NCBI GenBank assembly: GCA_964580575.1
Contig: CAZOLJ010000029.1
Coordinates: 1 to 49,698 of the forward strand
Direction of reading: 5' to 3'
DNA: 49,698 nucleotides
Source of the DNA: CAVPDE01 sp964580575
GTDB lineage: Bacteria > Desulfobacterota > DSM-4660 > Desulfatiglandales > HGW-15
Shown here piece after piece: positions 25,382 through 33,591 of the stretch. Position 1 is the stretch's first letter. The number at the start of each line of letters is the position of its first letter. Both the position numbers and the translations under genes were made by a program. Below the pieces are notes generated by a model. The model saw only the letters and a program-made list of their open reading frames with translations. It had not been told where the DNA came from and ran no database searches.

Positions 25382-26626
25382 ATGAGGGAAGGCAAACTCC
25401 ACTACGGATGGATCGTCATTTTTATGGGGCTACTCACCACAATCGCAGCGCACGGCTTTGGTCGCATGGCCTACACGATCATTCTTCCGGCCATGAAAGA
25501 CGGTCTGAAGTTTGACTACACGCAGCTCGGTCTCCTCGGCACCGGGAACTTCATCGGGTATCTGACCATGGCCATCATCGGGGGTTTTCTTGCCGCCCGT
25601 TTTGGAACCCGTATCGTGATTGCCCTAGCCCTCTTCCTCCTGGGGATCACTCTCATCCTGACAGGTTTGGCTCAATCCTTCGGCTATGCCCTGTCTATGC
25701 GTTTCTTGACGGGCCTGGGCAATGGCGCCGCCTACGTCCCTGCCATGGCCCTCGGGTCCGTATGGTTCGCCATGAAAAGGCGTGGCTTTGCCACTGGAAT
25801 TGTGTCGGGTGGGATTGGAGCGGGGACCCTCATCTCCGGGCTCCTCATTCCTCCTATTCTGGTTGCTTACGGAGGCGAGGGATGGCGCTACGCCTGGTAT
25901 GTTCTGGGGGCAATTGCCCTCGTGATCTCGGTCATTGTCTACTCACTCATCCGCAGCAGGCCCGACGAGAAGGGCCTGTGGCCTGTGGGGGCCTCTGAAA
26001 AAGACGCCCCGCCTCCTTCTCCCTCAGGACCCAAGGTGACATCCCTTCAATGGAGTGCGGTTTATGGGATGTCCTCTGTCTGGTACCTGGGTCTGGTCTA
26101 TTTCTTCTACGGGTTCTCCTACATCATTTATATGACCTTTTTTGCCGCCTACCTGGTGAAAGAAATGGGGCTTACTCAGGCCTATGCAGGCGGCCTCTGG
26201 GCTTTGGTGGGCGGTCTCAGCACTTTTTGCGGGATCATCTGGGGACACCTTTCAGATCGACTAGGCCGGAGCCGCGGCGCTGCCCTGGCTTATCTCGTCC
26301 TGGGCTTGTCCTACATCGTTTATGCACTCATCAAGTCGGAATTCGGGTTCTATCTTTCGGCCGTGATGTTCGGCCTCACCGCCTGGAGCATCCCGACCAT
26401 CATGGCCGCTGCTGCGGGCGATTTTGTAGGGCCGCGACTGGCGCCCGCCGGCCTCGGCTTCATCACGCTCTTTTTTGGAATCGGTCAGGCTCTGGGGCCG
26501 GCCCTCGGAGGATACCTGGCGGACATCAGCCGTTCCTTTACCGTTCCTTTCCTCGTGGCCGGCGGGATCTCACTCGCAGGAATGGTGGCTTCCTTGTACT
26601 TGAAAAAACCCAGCACTTCACGGTAG
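25382..26626 (+). CDS. Major facilitator superfamily transporter
   Basis: 414 residues with about 12 hydrophobic helices in two halves joined by a soluble linker (SEKDAPPPSPSGPKV). The loop between the third and fourth quarters has GHLSDRLGRSRG, the typical MFS loop motif. It resembles the small organic-acid MFS group (YbfB/YjiJ-like), but the substrate cannot be named. AAAGGA precedes the ATG. Confidence 0.85.
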   Translation: MREGKLHYGWIVIFMGLLTTIAAHGFGRMAYTIILPAMKDGLKFDYTQLGLLGTGNFIGYLTMAIIGGFLAARFGTRIVIALALFLLGITLILTGLAQSFGYALSMRFLTGLGNGAAYVPAMALGSVWFAMKRRGFATGIVSGGIGAGTLISGLLIPPILVAYGGEGWRYAWYVLGAIALVISVIVYSLIRSRPDEKGLWPVGASEKDAPPPSPSGPKVTSLQWSAVYGMSSVWYLGLVYFFYGFSYIIYMTFFAAYLVKEMGLTQAYAGGLWALVGGLSTFCGIIWGHLSDRLGRSRGAALAYLVLGLSYIVYALIKSEFGFYLSAVMFGLTAWSIPTIMAAAAGDFVGPRLAPAGLGFITLFFGIGQALGPALGGYLADISRSFTVPFLVAGGISLAGMVASLYLKKPSTSR

Positions 26627-26629
26627 AGG

Positions 26630-26772
26630 AAGTGAGCAGGGGTCGGCAATGAGTGAGCAGTAGCCACATTCGCCTTACGTACTCCGTTAGCGGCCAAGGA
26701 CAAAGCGCCTGCCCTTACTGTTCACTGATGACCCGCCGGCGGGCAAGCTGTCGACTGCTGACTGATTACTGG
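26630..26772. repeat. Micro-repeat palindrome, GTGAGCAG / CTGCTGACTGATTACTGG type
   Basis: Left part 26630-26663 holds AGTGAGCAG units and the right part 26714-26772 holds TTACTGTTCACTGA and CTGCTGACTGATTACTG units, reverse-complement in kind but degenerate. The region between the MFS and pirin genes is otherwise empty. Confidence 0.5.
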
Positions 26773-26791
26773 TTTACATGGGGAGTTGAAG

Positions 26792-27538
26792 ATGATTCAG
26801 ATCATTCCCGCCGACAAGCGACATTTTTCCGATTTCGGTTGGCTCAAGACCTACTGGCTCTTTTCCTTTTCAAATTACTATGACTCTTCCAACATTCAGT
26901 TCGGAGCCCTCAGGGTTTTCAACGACGATGTGGTCGAACCAAAAACCGGTTTTCCAACCCATCCCCACGAGGAGATGGAAATCGTCACCATCGTCCTGAA
27001 CGGCGAGATCACTCACCAAGACAGCATGGGCAACAAGAACGTGATCAAGGCAGGCGACGTCCAGCGCATGTCCGCAGGAACTGGGCTCACTCACTCCGAA
27101 TTCAACCTTGCCAAGGGGCCGGTTCACTTTTACCAGATCTGGATCCATCCGGACCTAGCCGGTCTCAAACCCTCTTATGACCAGAGTAGCTTTTCCCCCG
27201 AGGCTTGGAAGAACCGACTTCTCCCTGTGGCCTCCGGTCAGGGGCTCCACGGAGCAGTGACCTTTCACACCTACGCGACCATTTATCGGTCTGACCTAGA
27301 GGCCAGACAGAAAATGGATTTCAAACTCACCGAGTCCAGGCGGATCTTCATCTACCTGACATCCGGCAGCCTCGGGGTGAACGACAAGAGACTGGAGGCA
27401 AACGATCAGGCCCGAATCGATTTGGAAACGGACATGGAACTTAGATCCTACAGGGATTCTTCTTTCATCCTCATCGATGTCCCGTCCTGCAAAGGGTGGG
27501 GCTACGATGAGAAGACTCTGAGAGGCTCCAAAGTATGA
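26792..27538 (+). CDS. Pirin family protein
   Basis: 248 residues from ATG at 26792, which has GGGGAG upstream; a TTG six bases earlier is possible. Pirin is a bicupin; the N-terminal cupin holds the iron-binding HPHEEMEIVTIVL and later GTGLTHSEF. The pirin group includes quercetin dioxygenase-like enzymes and regulators; the role here is unknown. Its stop overlaps the start of the next gene by 4 bases. Confidence 0.88.
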   Translation: MIQIIPADKRHFSDFGWLKTYWLFSFSNYYDSSNIQFGALRVFNDDVVEPKTGFPTHPHEEMEIVTIVLNGEITHQDSMGNKNVIKAGDVQRMSAGTGLTHSEFNLAKGPVHFYQIWIHPDLAGLKPSYDQSSFSPEAWKNRLLPVASGQGLHGAVTFHTYATIYRSDLEARQKMDFKLTESRRIFIYLTSGSLGVNDKRLEANDQARIDLETDMELRSYRDSSFILIDVPSCKGWGYDEKTLRGSKV

Positions 27539-28326
27539 AAATGGATGTCAACGGCATCACGGTGCACTATGAGATGGACGGTCCTGACTCAGCGCCTGTG
27601 GTGACTCTCAGCCACTCTCTGGCTACGGATTTTTCCATGTGGGACCTCCAAGTGGCTGTCCTGAAGTCCGGTTACCGGGTGCTTCGCTATGACACCCGGG
27701 GACACGGAGGCACGGACGCGCCAGAGGGGCCCTACACCCTGGAGCAACTGGCTGAAGATGCCAAAGCGCTTCTCCAGGCTCTCGGCATTCTTAAGACGCA
27801 TTTCATGGGGATTTCCATGGGCGGGATGATCGGGCAGGTCCTGGCACTCAAGGATCCCGGCCTGCTTCGAAGTCTTATTCTTTGCGATACCTCCAGCCGA
27901 ATCCCCGAAGAAGCCCTGCCTGTCTGGGAGGAACGGATTAGACTCGCTCAACAAAGAGGGATGGACGCCCTTGTGGAATCCACTATGGAAAGGTGGTTCA
28001 CAGCGTCCTTCCGCGGGAAACCGATTTCCGTGCTCGAAAAGATCAGGGACATGATCCTCACGACTCCCGTGAAGGGATACGTTGGATGTTCACGGGCTAT
28101 TATGAAGTTGAATCTCACGGAGCGGTTGAGTGAGATCGCGCTGCCCACCTTGATCGTCGTAGGAGAGGAAGATCCCGGAACCCCGGTCGCCGCATCCCAG
28201 GCCATTCACAAACAGATTAAGGGCTCTGAGCTCGTGATTCTCAAGTCTGCCGCTCATCTTTCGAATATCGAGCAGCGGGACGCCTTCAACACCGCAGGGC
28301 TCGATTTCCTCAGACGCTGGGCATAA
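27535..28326 (+). CDS. Alpha/beta-hydrolase, 3-oxoadipate enol-lactonase-like
   Basis: 263 residues. Catalytic triad candidates are Ser in GISMGG (about residue 89), Asp in GEEDPGTP and His in SAAHLSNIEQ. DTRGHGGTD gives the oxyanion side. The sequence resembles PcaD, but no other protocatechuate genes are nearby. The start codon overlaps the pirin stop (ATGA), so the two are coupled, and the 3' end overlaps the convergent HTH gene by 17 bases. Confidence 0.8.
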   Translation: MKMDVNGITVHYEMDGPDSAPVVTLSHSLATDFSMWDLQVAVLKSGYRVLRYDTRGHGGTDAPEGPYTLEQLAEDAKALLQALGILKTHFMGISMGGMIGQVLALKDPGLLRSLILCDTSSRIPEEALPVWEERIRLAQQRGMDALVESTMERWFTASFRGKPISVLEKIRDMILTTPVKGYVGCSRAIMKLNLTERLSEIALPTLIVVGEEDPGTPVAASQAIHKQIKGSELVILKSAAHLSNIEQRDAFNTAGLDFLRRWA

Positions 28327-28696
28327 GGGATTGGAAGATCTCACACTTCCTGCACAGCGTCATTTTCTTCTGCCACGATCCTTGAATCTTGCCGTGGCAT
28401 AGGGTCCCGTTGATGAACCAGCACAGATGCCCCAAACGGTATTCCCACGCCGGACACTGCTCTCTGGTTTCCTTGGGGCAGCTCTTTGCACTCCAGCAGT
28501 TCTGCCTGCTTTTGCCGGGCAGGGGTGAGCGATGGGCAAGAAGAAAGAGGGTTTGCCGCTCCACATGGACAGGGATTCTTCTCCACCCCTGTTCAAAGCT
28601 CTGGATCGCCTTAAGGGAGGTTCCAAGGAGTTGGGCCAGTTCCTTTTGAGTTTTCCCCAGATAAGCTCTTATGCTGGAAAATTCGCTGTTACGCAC
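28310..28696 (-). CDS. HTH regulator with C-terminal two-CW cysteine domain
   Basis: 128 residues from GTG at 28696, which follows AACAGGAG at the right distance. The N-terminal half is an XRE-type helix-turn-helix (LGKTQKELAQLLGTSLKAIQSFEQG). The C-terminal half has the pattern of the two-CW domain: NCW near residue 70, CPAWE, LCW, GTLCHGK and CRKC. Such cysteine sets suggest metal or redox sensing (inference). The 3' end overlaps the hydrolase gene by 17 bases. Confidence 0.75.
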   Translation of the reverse strand: MRNSEFSSIRAYLGKTQKELAQLLGTSLKAIQSFEQGWRRIPVHVERQTLFLLAHRSPLPGKSRQNCWSAKSCPKETREQCPAWEYRLGHLCWFINGTLCHGKIQGSWQKKMTLCRKCEIFQSLMPSV

Positions 28697-29001
28697 GTGA
28701 TAGACTCCTGTTGAGACCTTCGCTGCGGGCCTTTGAGTTTCCTGAGCTCCGGGCCGCTTGGAAGACGGGCGGCAGGACTTTAGCACATTTTCCGGCAGGT
28801 TTCAAAAGATTAGAGCGCTGGAGCGCTGGCCCTGACCTATTGGTTTTTCATCTCTTTCATGCTATTCTTTCTTCTAAGTGCCTTCGTGCCGCCCGTATTT
28901 TCCGGGAACTCCTTGTGGTTTTGCTCTCTACCCCTATGCCCTTGGCTAAGAACCGGACGGGGCGCTTCGAATGAGATAAGCTGAAGATCGAAGGGTGAAC
29001 C
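28697..29001. other. 305-base spacer without a gene
   Basis: Nothing clearly coding. It contains GAGCGCTGGAGCGCTGG, a short tandem repeat near 28815, and TTCTTTCATGCTATTCTTTCTTC, which may be a decayed micro-repeat. No promoter is convincing. Confidence 0.4.
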
Positions 29002-29346
29002 ATGAAAAATCTTTTTCTTACCGCTTTGGTCATCGCCATCGTGATAGCGGGTGGCGGTGCCGTGAGACCTTATTGGAACAAGTACTGGATACAGAAGGAG
29101 ATTGAAGTAGCGGCTGTGTACGGCACCAAGAACACTTTGGAGCACACAAAGGCATTCCTTCTCAATAAACTTAAAGAGGAAGGATACCGCATCGGGGAAG
29201 ATGAGATTTATATCGAGAAGGATCCCAAGAACAGCGTGACGGTGACGGTGCGGTATTCCGACAAGATCTCTATCTTCGGGAAGGAACTTCAAAAGCTCCA
29301 TTTCACAATCACAGCGACTGAAAGAGAAATCAAAGCGTACTACTAG
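29002..29346 (+). CDS. Small single-pass membrane protein, hypothetical
   Basis: 114 residues. The first 22 residues form a hydrophobic helix, after which the protein is a soluble, lysine-rich domain with alternating beta-type patterns (VTVTVRYSDKISIFG). It resembles the pilin-like small anchored proteins, but no family is recognised. GAAGGG lies just before the ATG. Confidence 0.6.
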   Translation: MKNLFLTALVIAIVIAGGGAVRPYWNKYWIQKEIEVAAVYGTKNTLEHTKAFLLNKLKEEGYRIGEDEIYIEKDPKNSVTVTVRYSDKISIFGKELQKLHFTITATEREIKAYY

Positions 29347-29541
29347 CCCACCCAGAAATCCCCGCTCGACGGCTTTTGCCCTTTCGTTTTCCGTTTGCCT
29401 GCTTGCCCCTCCATGTTTTTTCCCCAAGGGCACCCTGTCCAAGGCCGCACTCTCCGTGAACGATTTTATTCCTCTTGCACGCCTTAAGGAGCAAGTCTAA
29501 TATGTCCCCCATATCGTGCCTGATGAAGCACAGGAGGAACC

Positions 29542-30603
29542 ATGGAGACACCGATCCGAATCGACCTCTTCAGCGATACGATCACAAAACCCACTCCTGG
29601 GATGCGGAAATTCATGGCAGAAGCCGCAGTGGGAGACGAGCAACAAAAAGAAGACCCTTCGGTCAATAAACTGGTGGAAATGATCTGCGATCTTTTGGGC
29701 AAAGAGGATGCCATCTACCTGCCTTCGGGAACCATGTGCAATCAGGTCTCATTTCGCGTCCATTGTCGGCCGGGCGACGAGATCATCATGGATGAAACAG
29801 CCCACACCCGCCACTATGAAACAGGCGGTCCGGCGGCACTCACAGGCGCCATGACCTATCCTGTTGCCGGCAAGCGGGGGGTCTTCAGTGCGGAGCAGCT
29901 TGAAGCCGCCGTGCGGCCTGCCAGCAACCATTTGCCCCGTTCCAGAGTGGCTCTTGTGGAGCAAACCTCGAATCTGGGCGGTGGATCGATCTGGCCTCTG
30001 GATGGGATTCAATCCGTGTGTGCTGCGGCTCACAAGCATGGCATGCTCTGCCACATGGACGGCGCCAGGCTCCTGAACGCTGTTGCTGCCACGGGAATCA
30101 AAGCCAAGACCTATGCAGAGCCCTTTGATTCGGTTTGGATTGATTTCAGCAAAGGCTTGGGGGCTCCAGTGGGCGCTGCCCTGGCCGGTTCAAAGGGCTT
30201 CATTCAGGAGGCCTGGCGCTGGAAGCATCAATTCGGAGGCGCCATGAGGCAGGCGGGAATCATTGCCTCCGGGGCGGTCTACGCTTTGAACCATCATGTT
30301 GAGCGTCTTGCAGAAGACAACGAAAACGCCCGGATCCTGGCTCGGGGTCTAGCGGAAATCGAAGGGATTGCCGTTGAACCGGTCGAGACCAACCTCATCT
30401 TTTTCGATGTCTCAGGGATGGGGGTCCCTGCTGAAACTTTCAACGCTCTTCTGAGAGAAAAGGGGCTCCGCATCTCTGTTCTTGGAAAAACCAGGGGAAG
30501 AGCAGTCACCCATCTCGATGTGTCACGGGAACAGGTGAAGGAGGGGCTCGAAATCATTCGACAGGTTGCAGGACAGATCACGAAGAGGAAAACGTGGCCT
30601 TGA
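29542..30603 (+). CDS. ltaE: Low-specificity L-threonine aldolase
   Basis: 353 residues, a PLP enzyme that cleaves threonine or allo-threonine to glycine and acetaldehyde. The PLP lysine is in WIDFSKGLGAPVG (about residue 205). Other conserved segments are DLFSDTITKPT at the N-terminus and GARLLNA. AGGAGG precedes the ATG. The gene overlaps the next one by 10 bases, so they are likely an operon. Other beta-eliminating lyases of this fold are possible. Confidence 0.85.
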   Translation: METPIRIDLFSDTITKPTPGMRKFMAEAAVGDEQQKEDPSVNKLVEMICDLLGKEDAIYLPSGTMCNQVSFRVHCRPGDEIIMDETAHTRHYETGGPAALTGAMTYPVAGKRGVFSAEQLEAAVRPASNHLPRSRVALVEQTSNLGGGSIWPLDGIQSVCAAAHKHGMLCHMDGARLLNAVAATGIKAKTYAEPFDSVWIDFSKGLGAPVGAALAGSKGFIQEAWRWKHQFGGAMRQAGIIASGAVYALNHHVERLAEDNENARILARGLAEIEGIAVEPVETNLIFFDVSGMGVPAETFNALLREKGLRISVLGKTRGRAVTHLDVSREQVKEGLEIIRQVAGQITKRKTWP

Positions 30604-31124
30604 GCCCTGACGCCCTTGTGGCAAACTTTTCTGATCTCATCCTTGCCGAGAGACCCGAGGGCCCTGTTCTTGACCTGGCATCGGGAGACGGCCACAATGG
30701 ACTTTTCCTGGCAGCCAAAGGGCTTCCCGTGGTTCTCGCCGATCGTTCCGAAGAAGCTCTCCAAAAGGCGAAAGAGACGGCCGATGGGATACAGAGAAAG
30801 GTCACGATTTGGAAGGTCGATCTGGAGAAACCCGGGGAGAACCCGCTCACAGAGGAGGCGTACAGCGCGATCCTTGTCTTCCGGTACCTTCATCGGCCCC
30901 TGATGCCGTGCATCAAAAAGGCCCTGAGGACGGGAGGGTTTCTTGTCTACTCCACCTACACCCTGGAGCAAGCGCAGTTTGGAAAACCGCGCAACCCTGA
31001 CTTCCTGCTCAAACCCGGGGAATTGAGGGACTGGTTCAAGGGCTGGAAGGTGCTCCATCACTTTGAAGGCATTCAGGAGGATCCCCGGCGAGCTGTGGCG
31101 GAGATCGTGTGCCGGAAACCATGA
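30594..31124 (+). CDS. Class I SAM-dependent methyltransferase (TehB-like)
   Basis: 176 residues from a GTG at 30594. LDLASGDGHNGLFLA is the SAM-binding motif I and YSAILVFRYLHRP motif IV. The small size and SAM layout suggest a tellurite-resistance TehB-like or other small-molecule methyltransferase, but the substrate is unknown. Overlaps ltaE by 10 bases, in a different frame. Confidence 0.75.
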   Translation: MALSPDALVANFSDLILAERPEGPVLDLASGDGHNGLFLAAKGLPVVLADRSEEALQKAKETADGIQRKVTIWKVDLEKPGENPLTEEAYSAILVFRYLHRPLMPCIKKALRTGGFLVYSTYTLEQAQFGKPRNPDFLLKPGELRDWFKGWKVLHHFEGIQEDPRRAVAEIVCRKP

Positions 31125-31130
31125 AGAGAC

Positions 31131-31221
31131 GGAGGTTGGAGGGTTGAGGGTAGAGGCAAAAACAGAAAGCAGTTGATTTTTTGTTCTTCATTCTGTCTTC
31201 TGTCTCCTGTCTTCTGTATTC
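31131..31221. repeat. Micro-repeat region, TTCTGTCTCCTGT type
   Basis: GGAGGTTGGAGGGTTGAGGG units at 31131-31156 and, on the right, a run of CTTCTGTCTCCTGTCTTCTG units at 31187-31221. The latter resembles the outer right arm at 42995-43039. It lies between the methyltransferase and the deformylase-like gene. Confidence 0.65.
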
Positions 31222-31241
31222 TTTTTTTTGAGGTTTGCCCC

Positions 31242-31742
31242 ATGACCGTCAGAGAACTTTTTCTCCTGGGAAATCCCAAGCTCTATGAAGTATCCGAAGC
31301 GGTTCAAGAGGAGGATTTGAAACATCTGCCTGCTGTGGTTTCTGATCTTCACGACACCCTTTTGGAGTTCAGAAGGAAATACGGCGCCGGAAGGGCCATC
31401 GCAGCCTGCCAGATCGGTTTCGCGAAACGCCTGATCTACATGTTCATCGACAGACCCGTCGTTTTCGTCAACCCCTCCCTGGAGAGAAGAAGTGAAGAGA
31501 TGATGGAAGTCTGGGATGACTGCATGTGCTTCCCTGATCTTCTCGTCAAAGTGAGGAGACACAAGAACTGCACCATCCGGTTCAGAGACCTGGGCTTCCA
31601 GGAGCACACGATGAAGCTGGAAGGCGACCTGTCGGAACTTCTCCAGCATGAATACGACCACCTGGACGGGATACTGGCGGTATCGAGAGCAATCGATGGA
31701 TATTCCTTTGCTCTCAGAAGCCAGAGGCCATACCTGAAATAG
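31242..31742 (+). CDS. Peptide deformylase-like protein
   Basis: 166 residues from ATG at 31242, which has GAGG upstream; the open frame extends upstream into the micro-repeat. The deformylase motif 3 is intact (LLQHEYDHLDG), motif 1 is recognisable but altered (GRAIAACQIG), and motif 2 is DDCMCF where EGCLS is usual. The Cys and both His metal ligands are therefore kept, but the Glu of motif 2 is Asp. Either an active divergent enzyme or a specialised paralogue. No fmt is in the window. Confidence 0.75.
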   Translation: MTVRELFLLGNPKLYEVSEAVQEEDLKHLPAVVSDLHDTLLEFRRKYGAGRAIAACQIGFAKRLIYMFIDRPVVFVNPSLERRSEEMMEVWDDCMCFPDLLVKVRRHKNCTIRFRDLGFQEHTMKLEGDLSELLQHEYDHLDGILAVSRAIDGYSFALRSQRPYLK

Positions 31743-31750
31743 AAAGGTGC

Positions 31751-31852
31751 AAGGGACCTAGGAAGACAGGCACAAAGGCGCAGAGGGCCAAAGGTCCAGA
31801 GCGGAATGGTTTTTCTGCTTTGTGCCTTTGTGCCTCTGTCCCATTGTCCCTA
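31751..31852. repeat. Micro-repeat palindrome, CTTTGTGCCT type, copy 2
   Basis: Left 31751-31800 has AGGCACAAAGGCGCAGAGG units and right 31812-31852 has CTTTGTGCCTTTGTGCC units. The right arm matches 10958-10998 at about 35 of 41 positions. Located between the deformylase and the trans-sulfuration genes. Confidence 0.75.
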
Positions 31853-31895
31853 GATCGTGCACGCAGGAAACAAATGGAATAAGGAGATATGAGAA

Positions 31896-33053
31896 ATGGA
31901 AAAGAAGTATCAGCGCATCGACACCAAACTCATCCACTCTGGAGAGCCGGACCCTCGTATTCTCGGGGCAGTGAGCATGCCCATTTTCCAGTCCGCCATG
32001 TTCGAGTACGGAGGAGAAAAGAGCTACCATGACCTCAAATACATCCGGTTGAACAACACGCCCAACCATGCCGCTCTTCACGCCAAACTGGCGGCCCTCG
32101 AAAACGCAGAAGCCGCTCTGGTCACCGCGAGCGGCATGGCGGCTATCTCTACCGCGCTCCTTGCCGTCCTCTCTCAAGGGGATCATCTCCTGGCCCAGGA
32201 TTGCCTTTACGGAGGGACTCACGATTTGATTACCAAGGATCTGCCGGGCCTGGGTATTTCCTTTGATTTCATTGACGGGAATGATCCTGGCTCGTGGGAA
32301 CAGAAACTCAAGCCTCGGACTAAGGCCATCTATGTGGAGACAATGACCAACCCGCTCATCCAGGTGGCGGATCTCAAAGCCGTTGTGGACTTTGCAAAAG
32401 CCCATCATCTTGTTTCCATGATCGACAACACCTTTGCGAGTCCCATCAACTTCCGGCCGCCGGAGTGGGGGTTTGACCTGTCTCTCCACAGTTGCACGAA
32501 GTACCTCAACGGCCATTCCGACATCGTCGCAGGAGCGGTGATCGGCAAGGCAGACCTCGTCGAAAAAACCGTTCACAAGCTCAATCACCTGGGCGGATCT
32601 CTGGATCCTCACGCCTGTTTCCTTCTCCATAGAGGGATGAAGACCCTCGGGGTCAGGGTTCGTTACCAGAACGAGAGCACGCTTAAGATCGCCGGGTTTC
32701 TTGAAGATCACCCCTCGATCCTGCGAGTCAACTACCCGGGCCTCACGAGCCACCCGGCTCACGAGAGAGCGCGCTCTTTATTCGAGGGATTCAGCGGCAT
32801 GCTGAGTTTCGAGGTGAAAGGAGGGTTGGAGGCGGCCGAGCGGTTTATGAAGAGGACGAACTTACCGGTCATCGCACCGAGCCTTGGGGGTATCGAGACC
32901 CTGCTCACGAGGCCCGCGACCACATCCCACGCGGGCCTGTCCCCGGAGGAAAGGCGCCGATTGGGAATCTCCGACGCTCTCATCCGCATGTCCGTGGGCA
33001 TAGAATCCCCGGAAGACATTATTGAAGATTTCAAGCAGGCGCTCGAACTCTGA
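31896..33053 (+). CDS. PLP-dependent trans-sulfuration enzyme (cystathionine gamma-lyase/synthase or methionine gamma-lyase family)
   Basis: 385 residues. The PLP lysine is in HSCTKYLNGHSD (about residue 203). Other family segments are the N-terminal TKLIHSGEPDP, SGMAAIS and ETMTNPLIQVADL, and the C-terminal PSLGGIETLLTRPATTSH. Whether it cleaves cystathionine, makes it, or acts on methionine or homocysteine cannot be told from motifs. AAGGAG precedes the ATG at a suitable distance. Confidence 0.88.
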   Translation: MEKKYQRIDTKLIHSGEPDPRILGAVSMPIFQSAMFEYGGEKSYHDLKYIRLNNTPNHAALHAKLAALENAEAALVTASGMAAISTALLAVLSQGDHLLAQDCLYGGTHDLITKDLPGLGISFDFIDGNDPGSWEQKLKPRTKAIYVETMTNPLIQVADLKAVVDFAKAHHLVSMIDNTFASPINFRPPEWGFDLSLHSCTKYLNGHSDIVAGAVIGKADLVEKTVHKLNHLGGSLDPHACFLLHRGMKTLGVRVRYQNESTLKIAGFLEDHPSILRVNYPGLTSHPAHERARSLFEGFSGMLSFEVKGGLEAAERFMKRTNLPVIAPSLGGIETLLTRPATTSHAGLSPEERRRLGISDALIRMSVGIESPEDIIEDFKQALEL

Positions 33054-33094
33054 CGGTCGCACCGGTTTCGGTTGATGAAGCTCGGGCGGAGGAT

Positions 33095-33469
33095 CTAACC
33101 CATTTTGTCGATGAAAGATTTCGCTGATTTCAGAGCTTCTTTCACTACTTCTCTGTCGTATAAGAGCCCTCTGTAATGCCCTGCAATGTGAAGCATGTCA
33201 TAGAGCTTCTCAAACTCTCTCATGACCTTTCCATTGCGGACGGCTATGTATTTTTGGAGGGTCTTCCGGTACCCTTCCACTGACTTTGGGATCTCCTTCT
33301 TCGTGAGGCCCCTCTGCGCCAAATATTCATTGATGGCTTCAAGAACAGCAAGATAAGCTGTCCCCATGGCCTCTCGGACAGGGTTTACATCCGTGTAAGT
33401 GGAGCCTTCCACCGGAACGGCCTTTAGAATTTGCTTTGCATTGTTTAAGTACCGGAGCGACTCTTTCAT
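33095..33469 (-). CDS. DUF5618 family protein
   Basis: About 124 residues from ATG at 33469; a GTG nine bases upstream is also possible. Residues read like the DUF5618 family (EGSTYTDVNPVREAMGTAYLAVLEAINEYLAQRG), an all-helical, charged, soluble protein of unknown function. A TATAGT box sits at 33477-33482, so the start would fall at or close to the ATG, suggesting a leaderless message. Confidence 0.75.
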   Translation of the reverse strand: MKESLRYLNNAKQILKAVPVEGSTYTDVNPVREAMGTAYLAVLEAINEYLAQRGLTKKEIPKSVEGYRKTLQKYIAVRNGKVMREFEKLYDMLHIAGHYRGLLYDREVVKEALKSAKSFIDKMG

Positions 33470-33476
33470 GGTTTTC

Positions 33477-33482
33477 ACTATA
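33477..33482 (-). promoter_or_regulatory. -10 box TATAGT just upstream of the DUF5618 gene
   Basis: TATAGT (minus strand) 7 bases before the ATG at 33469. A -35 of TTGTTG, 17 bases upstream, is a partial match. Confidence 0.35.
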
Positions 33483-33591
33483 ACACAGATTCAGGGGTGC
33501 AACAAAAGTATTCTGGATAGAAGGACTTTCTGTCGTCTGTGCTTATACTTTTCATCTAAGTGATTTTTCCGATAAGTATTGGACCCGGTTT

